A program made the position numbers and the translations under genes. From Gammaproteobacteria bacterium (GTDB lineage Bacteria > Pseudomonadota > Gammaproteobacteria > Pseudomonadales > M0112), in the NCBI GenBank assembly GCA_006227085.1, contig SBFY01000197.1, forward strand, positions 1 through 21,314: a stretch of DNA of 21,314 bases, given 5' to 3'. This document shows, in pieces, positions 6,755 to 13,857 of this stretch (position 1 is the first letter of the stretch; each line of letters starts with the position of its first letter). Below the pieces are notes generated by a model that was not told the DNA's origin, did no database searches, and saw only the letters and a list, made by a program, of their open reading frames with translations.

Positions 6755-7468
6755 TCAGCCGAAGGACATCCCCAGGCGCCGACCCACTTCTTCGTAGGTT
6801 TCGATCACATCACCCAGGTCCTGGCGGAAACGGTCCTTGTCCATTTTCTGCCGGGTCTGGGCATCCCAGATACGGCAGCCATCCGGGGAGAACTCGTCAC
6901 CGAGCATCAGCTCACCATTGAACGTGCCGAATTCCAGCTTGTAATCCACCAGGATCATGCCGGCATCGGCGAACAATTTTTTCAGGATGTCGTTGACCTG
7001 GAAAGTCAATTCCCGCGCACGGGCAACCTGCTCCGGTGTGGCCCAACCAAACGATGCCACATGGGAGTCATTGATCATGGGGTCACCCAAGGCATCATTT
7101 TTCAGGAACAACTCAAAGGTTGGCGGCACCAGGTCCATGCCTTCCTGCACACCCAGGCGACGACAAATACTGCCTGCGGCGACGTTACGCACCACGCATT
7201 CGATGGGCAGCATGTCCAGGCGACGCACCAACGAGTCACGCTCATCCAGGCGCTTCACGAAATGGCAAGGAATACCGGCTTCCGCCAGCTTGCCCATGAT
7301 GAATGCGTTGAAGGTGTTGTTCACCATGCCCTTGCGCGGCAACTGTGCCACTTTCTTGCCATCAAAGGCTGAGGTGTCATCGCGGAAATGCATGATAAAC
7401 AGGTCCGGATCATCGGTCCGGTAAACCGTTTTTGCCTTGCCACGATACAACTCTTCACGCTTTTCCAT
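6755..7468 (-). CDS. purC: Phosphoribosylaminoimidazole-succinocarboxamide synthase
   Basis: PurC joins CAIR and aspartate with ATP to give SAICAR in purine biosynthesis, in the cytoplasm. The product is 237 residues, the same length as the Escherichia coli enzyme. Characteristic pieces are LYRGKAKTVY near the N-terminus (ATP loop), DDTSAFDGKK, KRLDERDSLVRRLDMLPIEC, VVRNVAAGSICRRLG, INDSHVASFGW, and LVDYKLEFG...LGDEFSPDGCRIWD. The ATG at 7468 is preceded by AGGA. It is the last gene of the dapA-bamC-MBL-purC block, 50 bases after the MBL gene, which is the usual gammaproteobacterial context. Confidence 0.97.
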   Translation of the reverse strand: MEKREELYRGKAKTVYRTDDPDLFIMHFRDDTSAFDGKKVAQLPRKGMVNNTFNAFIMGKLAEAGIPCHFVKRLDERDSLVRRLDMLPIECVVRNVAAGSICRRLGVQEGMDLVPPTFELFLKNDALGDPMINDSHVASFGWATPEQVARARELTFQVNDILKKLFADAGMILVDYKLEFGTFNGELMLGDEFSPDGCRIWDAQTRQKMDKDRFRQDLGDVIETYEEVGRRLGMSFG

Positions 7469-7518
7469 TTTCCTGTCCCCTGTCAGGCCTGGCCGCTATC
7501 CACGGATGGACGCCTAGC

Positions 7519-8277
7519 TTAGCCGATTTCAATCCAGTCACAACCTTCCTCTTGCCCGGCCCAATGCACCCGGCCCGGTGGCTGCCCCAAACCTGCCAGC
7601 GCCGCTTCGGCATGCGCCAGCGAATTATTGGTTTCACTGATATGTGCGACCACCAGGTGTTGCAGTGGCCCTTGCCATGCCTGTGACAAAAACGCCGCCG
7701 CCTGGCGATTGCTCAAATGCCCCCAATCACTGGCCACCCGCCGTTTCACACTGGCCGGATAAGGCCCTTGCTCGAGCAGGTCCTCATCGTGATTGAATTC
7801 CAGCACGAGGGCATCGCAGTCACGGTAGGCTTCCTGCACATGGGCCGTGATACTGCCCAGGTCAGTCAACACGCCCAACCGGGATCGCGACGAAGCCAAC
7901 ACAAACTGGCAGGGCTCAACCGTATCATGCGGCACCGCAACCGGCTGGATCTCCAATGCGCCGATACGGAACGCCTCATGTGGACTGATACAGTGCAGCT
8001 CACTGATATCTTCGCGGCGATAGCCACGCCAGGTTCCCGCTGTCATGTATACCGGGATGCCATAACGCCGGCTCAGGACACCCACGCCACGAATATGGTC
8101 GCCATGCTCATGGGTCACCAGGATCGCTGACAACTCTTCAGGTTTTTGCCCCTGCGCTGCGAGACGCAACTCCGTCTCCGCCAAGGAAAACCCGCAATCA
8201 ATCAGGACGCTGGTACCATCCCATTGCACCAGGGTGCCATTGCCACGACTGCCGCTGCCAATCGAGCAAAAACGCAC
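7519..8277 (-). CDS. MBL-fold metallo-hydrolase (YycJ/PhnP-like)
   Basis: A 252-residue metallo-beta-lactamase-fold protein. The metal-binding motif THEHGDHIRG (HxHxDH at residues 56-61) follows an 'SVLIDCGFSLAETELRL' strand-helix. Downstream metal or catalytic residues are plausible in 'LGSITAHVQ', 'LEFNHDEDLL', 'SDWGHLSNRQA' and 'VVAHISETNN'. The start 'FCSIGSGSRGNGTLVQ' is typical of the YycJ/WalJ and PhnP-like group, whose members act as nucleases or phosphodiesterases; the substrate here is unknown. The GTG start at 8277 shares one base with the bamC stop (TAGTG), so it is translationally coupled. A gene of this kind between bamC and purC is also seen in pseudomonads. Confidence 0.9.
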   Translation of the reverse strand: MRFCSIGSGSRGNGTLVQWDGTSVLIDCGFSLAETELRLAAQGQKPEELSAILVTHEHGDHIRGVGVLSRRYGIPVYMTAGTWRGYRREDISELHCISPHEAFRIGALEIQPVAVPHDTVEPCQFVLASSRSRLGVLTDLGSITAHVQEAYRDCDALVLEFNHDEDLLEQGPYPASVKRRVASDWGHLSNRQAAAFLSQAWQGPLQHLVVAHISETNNSLAHAEAALAGLGQPPGRVHWAGQEEGCDWIEIG

Positions 8278-9266
8278 TACCGCAGCTGTCCCTTCAATTG
8301 CTGGAGAATGCGGAGCTGCTCATTGGCAGACAGGTTATCGCCTTCCACCAGGATGCCGACACGGGATTCACCCATCGTGACTACCGATAACTGCAGTGTC
8401 CTGGGTTCTTTCTTTTCCGCTCCCCATAACCGGGCCCACCAGCCCGGCTGTTCCCGGATGATTTCGCGCACCTGATAGGTTCCTGCCGTGTAGTCCTGGT
8501 CAATCAATGCCAGGTCGGCAGATTCCAGCGCGTTGCCCACTGAAGCCCATCCTCGCGGATACGGTAATTCCAGCAACAGGAAAGGTTGGCCGCGGGTTTG
8601 CTGCAAACTGATCTTGCTGGCTGTACGGATACCCTGTGCCAACAGCGACACTGAAGCCGCATCCGTCTGTGAAGCCAGATGGGTCGACAGCTGGTAGAGG
8701 AACTTGTACTCACGCTCACGATTATCCGAGCGTGCTGGCCATGTGATACCGTCGATACCGGTCACGCGCTGGCGAACATGCACTTCACTGCTGCCAGGTT
8801 GTACACCGGCATCAATACGGATCAGGTATTGCTCGCGAGGGAGATCCCCCTCCGGCTGCAGCCAATCCGTGATCATCAAGCCTTGCTGGCCATCCTCGCG
8901 CACCATGAGCACACGATTGGCTTCGAGGAAAATCTTCAGCAAGGGCCATGTCTGGTCAGGCGCCATGCTGACAACCGCCCATTGCTCATCTGCCAGTTTC
9001 TGGATACGAACCGCCTGGTCATTGGCCCCTGCACCCAGCGGGTCCGGACGCGGCACCTCAAATGCCTGGCCATCAACGACGGCGTCCTGCGCTGGCGGGA
9101 TCACATAAAACGGCTGGATACGCGAAGCATCCATCCCTTCCGGCACTGCCATCGGCGGCAGCTCACGCGCCGCCTGGTAATCGTTGCCACTGTCCCTGAA
9201 CCAGCCGCAACCTGCCAGCGCGAGCAAACCCAGCACTGCCAGCAAACGGAAATAACGATCAAGCAC
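8277..9266 (-). CDS. bamC: Outer-membrane protein assembly factor BamC (NlpB) lipoprotein
   Basis: BamC is a lipoprotein subunit of the BAM complex that inserts beta-barrel proteins into the outer membrane. From GTG 9266 the product is 329 residues: a signal peptide 'FRLLAVLGLLALAGC' with lipobox LAGC and Cys20, then the unstructured N-terminal region 'DYQAARELPPMAVPEGM', where the DY..A..LP.L..P pattern is the hallmark of NlpB, followed by two helix-grip domains. GTG 9266 is chosen because AGGAG lies nine bases upstream and the signal peptide begins there; the frame extends to 9317 inside dapA. The gene overlaps the dapA stop by eight bases and the MBL start by one. Position after dapA is diagnostic. 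Confidence 0.93.
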   Translation of the reverse strand: MLDRYFRLLAVLGLLALAGCGWFRDSGNDYQAARELPPMAVPEGMDASRIQPFYVIPPAQDAVVDGQAFEVPRPDPLGAGANDQAVRIQKLADEQWAVVSMAPDQTWPLLKIFLEANRVLMVREDGQQGLMITDWLQPEGDLPREQYLIRIDAGVQPGSSEVHVRQRVTGIDGITWPARSDNREREYKFLYQLSTHLASQTDAASVSLLAQGIRTASKISLQQTRGQPFLLLELPYPRGWASVGNALESADLALIDQDYTAGTYQVREIIREQPGWWARLWGAEKKEPRTLQLSVVTMGESRVGILVEGDNLSANEQLRILQQLKGQLR

Positions 9267-10143
9267 GCGCCAATACTCCTGCTGTTTGCAACGCCGCTTC
9301 CAATGTAGGACGGGCACTTTCCGACAAGGGTGTCAGCGGCAAACGGATGCCTTCAGTCATCTTGCCCATGCGATGCAGCGCCCACTTCACCGGGATCGGG
9401 TTGGATTCGATAAACAAGACGTCGTGCAATCCTGCCACCGTTGCATTGAGTGCCCGTGCCTCATTGGCCTTGCCTGCCAATGCCAGGGCACACGCACGAT
9501 GCATCACTGCCGGCACCACATTGGCCGTAACAGAAATATTGCCTTTGCCACCCAACAGGATCAGCTCAATCGCCGTGGCATCATCACCGGAATACACGGC
9601 AAACCCTGCTGGACAGCGTTGGATCAGGTCCTTCGCGCGATCAAGGTCACCGGTGGCTTCCTTGATACCCACGATATTCGGCACGGATGCCAGCCTCAAC
9701 ACCGTGTCCGGCTTGAGGTCACAGGCCGTACGGCCCGGCACGTTATAGAGGATTTGCGGGATCGCGACAGCCTCAGCAATCGCCTTGAAATGCTGGTACA
9801 AACCTTCCTGGGTCGGCTTGTTGTAATACGGCGTCACCAGCAGACAGGCATCCGCACCGGCCTTGGCTGCGGCTTCGGTCAACTCAATGGCTTCACGCGT
9901 GCTATTGGCGCCGGTTCCGGCAATCACCGGGATACGGCCAGCGACCTGCTTGACGATGCGGGCAATCACCTCGCAATGCTCGCCCACATCCAGGGTAGCG
10001 GACTCGCCCGTGGTGCCGACCGCCACGATGGCATCGGTACCCTCATCCATGTGCCACTGCACCAGGCGCTCAAGGGCAGCCCAGTCAATGGCGCCATCCA
10101 CCTGCATGGGCGTGACTAACGCCACCATGCTGCCTGTGATCAT
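9259..10143 (-). CDS. dapA: 4-hydroxy-tetrahydrodipicolinate synthase
   Basis: DapA condenses pyruvate with aspartate semialdehyde, the first committed step to diaminopimelate and lysine. The product is 294 residues, close to the usual ~292. It shows the active-site residues in near E. coli numbering: VGTTGESATL with Thr44-Thr45, ILYNVPGRTA with Tyr133 and Arg138, and GIKEATGD with the Schiff-base Lys161. PYYNKPTQEG is also present. ATG 10143 has GGAG seven bases upstream. It is the first gene of the dapA-bamC-MBL-purC block and its stop lies inside bamC (8-base overlap). Confidence 0.97.
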   Translation of the reverse strand: MITGSMVALVTPMQVDGAIDWAALERLVQWHMDEGTDAIVAVGTTGESATLDVGEHCEVIARIVKQVAGRIPVIAGTGANSTREAIELTEAAAKAGADACLLVTPYYNKPTQEGLYQHFKAIAEAVAIPQILYNVPGRTACDLKPDTVLRLASVPNIVGIKEATGDLDRAKDLIQRCPAGFAVYSGDDATAIELILLGGKGNISVTANVVPAVMHRACALALAGKANEARALNATVAGLHDVLFIESNPIPVKWALHRMGKMTEGIRLPLTPLSESARPTLEAALQTAGVLARA

Positions 10144-10177
10144 AAAAGGACTCCGGCGAGAAAAACCAAGAGCGCTA

Positions 10178-10207
10178 ATGGTACGGGATGCACTCCCGTC
10201 ACCTCAA
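10178..10207 (-). promoter_or_regulatory. Candidate sigma70 promoter of the dapA-bamC-MBL-purC block
   Basis: On the minus strand TTGAGG (10202-10207) and TACCAT (10178-10183) are 18 bases apart, a moderate match. A small inverted repeat, ACGGG/CCCGT (10183-10187 and 10195-10199), lies in the spacer and could be an operator or chance. Confidence 0.4.
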
Positions 10208-10219
10208 GGAAAACACGGC

Positions 10220-10248
10220 CTGACGGCAAAAAAAACCGCTCGTATAAT
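10220..10248 (+). promoter_or_regulatory. Sigma70 promoter of the DUF3806-like gene
   Basis: A perfect TATAAT (-10) at 10243-10248 stands 17 bases after CTGACG (-35, four of six matches) at 10220-10225. Transcription would start about 10255, giving a short leader to the GGAGG at 10263-10267 and the ATG at 10274. Confidence 0.7.
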
Positions 10249-10273
10249 GCACTTTGAGCCCCGGAGGTGAGCC

Positions 10274-10816
10274 ATGCACAGCCGTTACCATCGCATCACC
10301 CTGAATACCCTGTTACTGCTGGCCAGCCCCGCCTTGCTGGCCCAGTCATTCACCCCGCCGGTCGACCCGTTCGTGACCGAGGAAGTGCGCCAGCAACAGC
10401 GTGTCACCCCGCTGGAAAGTGGCGATGAGCGCAAACAGGCCTTGCAGCGCCAGCGCATTGATGAGCTGGCCGCCGAACACCTGGGCCGCCATTTGGCCGG
10501 CAGCCGCGACAATGACCTCGATATCCTGCAAGCCTTGCTGGACCAACAGGTGATCCGCACCACTGACAGTTACCTGTTACAGGCCATGGGGGTCGTGCTG
10601 GGCGATATTTATGCCCGTGAATTCAACCTGGTATGGGTCAATTACAGTGATTCGCAAGGGAAAAGCCGCGCCCTGCAATTGCAGGGCAGTGATGTGCTGT
10701 TCCCCATCACCATGATTTCACGCCGGGTGGAAACCGGCAGCTATGTGAATGTCCGCGAGATTTACCAGAAAGGGGTCGCCATCATCCAGGACTACCGCCA
10801 ACCCAGCCGTTACTGA
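10274..10816 (+). CDS. Secreted DUF3806-like protein
   Basis: A 180-residue protein with a cleavable signal peptide (NTLLLLASPALLAQ, probable cleavage after 'LLA' near residue 23). The mature part begins with a Gln/Arg-rich helical region (residues ~40-75), then a compact mixed domain: 'DILQALLDQQVIRTTDSYLL', QAMGVVLGDIYARE, LVWVNYSDSQG, and 'LFPITMISRRVETG'. This order (helix with L-Q-A-L-G-x-x-L-G-D, then W-V-x-Y-x-D, then 'L-x-P...S-R') resembles DUF3806 proteins of pseudomonads; the match is from memory. No function is known. GGAGG six bases before ATG 10274 and a strong promoter upstream show it is expressed alone. Its stop is five bases from the stop of the converging DUF1631 gene. Confidence 0.78.
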   Translation: MHSRYHRITLNTLLLLASPALLAQSFTPPVDPFVTEEVRQQQRVTPLESGDERKQALQRQRIDELAAEHLGRHLAGSRDNDLDILQALLDQQVIRTTDSYLLQAMGVVLGDIYAREFNLVWVNYSDSQGKSRALQLQGSDVLFPITMISRRVETGSYVNVREIYQKGVAIIQDYRQPSRY

Positions 10817-10821
10817 GGGAA

Positions 10822-12885
10822 TCAGTGGCCGGCCTTGAGCGAGGATTCCCGCAAGGCACGCACCCAGGGATTACCATGGCCCACCAGCGGCTGCAGCCGG
10901 CCTGACCCCAACTGCTGTCGCAAGGCTTCTTCATCCAGCATGTCGCCGCGCACACCCAGCCGGTTCACAAACAGGTAACGCCTCGGTGACGGGCTGGCCC
11001 ACACCAGCAACCATAATGCCGGCACGGCTTGCTCCGGTGCCGTGGCCGCAAACCAGAGCCCGAACCCCTGCCCCGGCAGACCCGCCAGTGGATCCGTGCC
11101 AGAGCCCTTTTTCGCGCCTTGCATCCCTGTGCGGGCTTTCTTGCCTGCCATGCCTTCCAGCCCTTGCCAACGCTGGACGGCATCCTCAAAGGCTTTCAGT
11201 AATTTCTGCACGGATTGACTGTGCCCACCGGCAGCCAGCAGGTCCTGCTCCAGCTTCTTTTGCGTGCCCGCCAATGCATTCGTTGCCGATGCCCCTGCCA
11301 CCGGCATGGCTGACAGGATGGCCTCACTGGCATCAGCTATCGCGGTTTCTCCTTTATCCGCCAAACGCAGCAGCAAGCCCGAGAGGAATTCCATCAATGG
11401 ATCCTGCAGGCTTTCGCGGATCACTTCCGGTACCTGCTCCGATGACAGGACCGCATGGGCCTGCTCGGCAGCAAACACCTGCGCAGAACTGACCTTGGCC
11501 AAACCACGCTCGCTTTCAATCGTACGACCCAAGGTCATGGAGGCACGCTGGCCAATCCGCAAGGCAAATCCTTCCAGGTCTTCGAGGATGGCTTCCACCA
11601 CGGACAGGTCATCTATGTAATCACGCGTCAAGCGTTCGGCCACGGCATGCAATTGCGGATAAGTGGTGCGGTCATTCTGCGGCACCGCCACCCAGAACTC
11701 TGCCAATTCACACAACAAGCCAAACAGGCGCCGCCCGACATGATTGGGATCCGTCCAGAAACGGCCTTCCAGCATGCCCAGTTTCACCATTGGCAAATAC
11801 AGGTGACTCAGCAAGTCACGCTGCTCGACACCAAGGTAATGATCATCCAGCAACACATCAAAAATACGCCCCATGCGCGACAAGGCTTCTGCCATGAGAC
11901 GCTTCATCCGGCGACGGCCACTGTGTTCGCCAGCTTTCGACAAATGCTCAATCAGCAGCTCTTCCAGCTTGGCAATCGGCGGTACCGGCCGGTAAACACG
12001 ACCTCTTGGCACAGGGTATTTGGTCGTCAATGCCACGATCGCAAACACGATATCGACTTCATTGACGGTATCGGCACCACCTCGCCCTTCCGTCTCCATG
12101 CGACCAAACGATGTCCCCAATGCCGTTTGCCGCAACGGTGCTTCGCGATGGTTTACCTGCGAACGCACCATCGCTGTCACATGGATCTGGGCTTCTTTTT
12201 CATTGTCTTCTGCCGACAGGATGGCATGCTTGTCAAACGCACTGATCGGGTCATCACTCTTGCCGCCGGAATTACTCTCCAGCAAGTAGTAACGCAGGTG
12301 CGGGAAAATACCGGCACTCACCAGTTGCTGGTTGGTATCGGTGTAAAACACAGCCAACCGGTCCGGCAAATGCTTTTCAATCAAGCGAAACAACAACAAC
12401 TGCAAACGCGGTGAGGCTGTTTGTGTTCCCAGTTCGGCACACAAGGCACCACAAAACTGGGCTGGCCCCATCGGGTTACCGTAATCGGCTGTCTTGCGAC
12501 CACCACGCAACAGCGCCAAACGCATATTCAAGTGCCATAACGGCTCAGCCACATGGTTGGTCAGGCAATCCACCGTGCGCACGATTTCTTTCGACAAGTC
12601 TTCCGGCTGGGCATTAAGGGTTTCCTGCTCGGACAAGTCTTCCCCTGCCCAGAAGCGATCAAACTTGTTTGCCATGCGTTTGCCAAAAGCCAATGGCAAG
12701 GCTTTCTGGATAGACTGCAGGACCTGGATGTCTTTCTGGTAACGCGTCTGTTCAGCCCCACTCGCCTTGCTGGCCAACTCCGTTAACAGGGTATTGGCCT
12801 GCGTCAACAGGCGGCCGCACACATCCGTGGCAAACGCCACGAACGGACGACTGGCTTGTTGGTAGGTAAGGAGGAAATCCTGCAC
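10822..12885 (-). CDS. DUF1631 family protein
   Basis: A 687-residue cytoplasmic protein of the DUF1631 family. Recognisable pieces are an N-terminal helical region, NPMGPAQFCGAL at about 137-148 (the NPLGP...C.A signature), 'LQLLLFRLIEKHLPDRLAVF' and then a 'LVSAGIFPHLRYYL' segment. Residues ~575-670 end with 'LWLLVWASPSPRRYLFVNRL', a C-terminal small beta domain that resembles PilZ-like modules. No signal peptide or membrane segment. No molecular function is established that I can cite; some members are annotated thymidine phosphorylase without evidence. GTG 12885 is the start, with AAGGA seven bases upstream. It follows the AEC permease by 43 bases on the same strand. Confidence 0.85.
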   Translation of the reverse strand: MQDFLLTYQQASRPFVAFATDVCGRLLTQANTLLTELASKASGAEQTRYQKDIQVLQSIQKALPLAFGKRMANKFDRFWAGEDLSEQETLNAQPEDLSKEIVRTVDCLTNHVAEPLWHLNMRLALLRGGRKTADYGNPMGPAQFCGALCAELGTQTASPRLQLLLFRLIEKHLPDRLAVFYTDTNQQLVSAGIFPHLRYYLLESNSGGKSDDPISAFDKHAILSAEDNEKEAQIHVTAMVRSQVNHREAPLRQTALGTSFGRMETEGRGGADTVNEVDIVFAIVALTTKYPVPRGRVYRPVPPIAKLEELLIEHLSKAGEHSGRRRMKRLMAEALSRMGRIFDVLLDDHYLGVEQRDLLSHLYLPMVKLGMLEGRFWTDPNHVGRRLFGLLCELAEFWVAVPQNDRTTYPQLHAVAERLTRDYIDDLSVVEAILEDLEGFALRIGQRASMTLGRTIESERGLAKVSSAQVFAAEQAHAVLSSEQVPEVIRESLQDPLMEFLSGLLLRLADKGETAIADASEAILSAMPVAGASATNALAGTQKKLEQDLLAAGGHSQSVQKLLKAFEDAVQRWQGLEGMAGKKARTGMQGAKKGSGTDPLAGLPGQGFGLWFAATAPEQAVPALWLLVWASPSPRRYLFVNRLGVRGDMLDEEALRQQLGSGRLQPLVGHGNPWVRALRESSLKAGH

Positions 12886-12928
12886 GCAGCATTCCTTGCG
12901 ACACGTCGCTTGTTCTTATACGCCTACT

Positions 12929-13831
12929 TTAGGGGTTAGCCCCTTGTCCGGCAACCGGTAACAGCCAATACAGCAGCCATGGCAACAGCAGGAAAACCAT
13001 CACCGTCGACCAGGCCACAATCGCCGTGACACCGGGCAAATGGCGGCCAAACCGTGCCGCCAGCAAGTAATTGAAAATCGCCGAGGGCATCAGTGTCTCC
13101 AGCACCAGCACCCCGCGAACCACCCCTTCCGGCTGGAACACCCACACAATGACGGCAGCGGCAATGGCTCCGACCAGCAAGCGTTCCAGGCCCACATCGA
13201 CACGGCGGAACAACTCGGCCCACGGCAACCGGGCCAATGACACACCGAGGGTGAACAACATCAGTGGAATGGTAGGCTGGCCCAGCAACTTCAGGCTATT
13301 GGCCACCCACGTGGGCAAGGTGACGTCCATCGCCATCAACAGCAGGCCCAACAAGGTCGCCCAGATCAACGGGGTTTTCAGGCTGGCCCTCCAGGCATTT
13401 GCGGCTTCAGCAACCAGCGAAACCCCCAAGGTGAAATGCACCAGCGAGGTCACCGTGTAATACACCGTCGCATACACCAGCCCCGGCTCACCAAATGCCA
13501 GCAGACACAGCGGCATGCCCATATTGGCAGTATTGGGGAACACCAGCGCCACCCAATGCATGCGTGGATCCGCATGGCGACGTGCCAGCACGGCCGCCAC
13601 CACGCCCATCACCGCCAGGGCCGCCAGTACCTGCAGGGCAAACCCGGCAAAGGCATCCAGCGATAAATCCGAACCCGCCAGCAACACGATGACCAAGGCC
13701 GGCGCGCACAGGTCAATCACCAGCCGGGTAATGAAGGCCTGGTCGAAAGGCAATCCGCGCCGCTGCCAGAGAAAGCCGGCACCGGCCAACAGGAACACCG
13801 GTGCAATGATGCCGAGCAAGCCTGTTATCAT
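12929..13831 (-). CDS. AEC-family (auxin efflux carrier-like) permease
   Basis: From ATG 13831 the product is 300 residues, nearly all hydrophobic, with about ten predicted membrane helices in two halves. Motifs typical of the AEC family are present: an N-terminal 'FLLAGAGFLWQRRG', 'FPNTANMGMPLCLLAFGEPG' (N-x-G-x-P in the first half), and 'PTIPLMLFTLGVSLARLPW' in the second half. Family members export or import small organic acids; the substrate here is unknown. The start is supported by GGAG five bases upstream, so a TTG at 13846 is unlikely. The start lies only 26 bases from the divergent cytochrome gene start. Confidence 0.92.
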   Translation of the reverse strand: MITGLLGIIAPVFLLAGAGFLWQRRGLPFDQAFITRLVIDLCAPALVIVLLAGSDLSLDAFAGFALQVLAALAVMGVVAAVLARRHADPRMHWVALVFPNTANMGMPLCLLAFGEPGLVYATVYYTVTSLVHFTLGVSLVAEAANAWRASLKTPLIWATLLGLLLMAMDVTLPTWVANSLKLLGQPTIPLMLFTLGVSLARLPWAELFRRVDVGLERLLVGAIAAAVIVWVFQPEGVVRGVLVLETLMPSAIFNYLLAARFGRHLPGVTAIVAWSTVMVFLLLPWLLYWLLPVAGQGANP

Positions 13832-13857
13832 GGGGTCTCCGGCCAAGGAACCATCGA

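Noticed and set aside
6590..7372. 260-residue plus-strand frame overlapping the small acidic-tail gene and running antisense to purC.
   Set aside because: purC is certain, and the frame shows no motif and no start signal.
9286..10119. 277-residue plus-strand frame opposite dapA.
   Set aside because: dapA is certain from its active-site residues; the opposite frame has no recognisable domain.
11455..12414. 319-residue plus-strand frame opposite the DUF1631 gene.
   Set aside because: No RBS, signal or motif; it is a by-product of the coding bias of the minus-strand gene.
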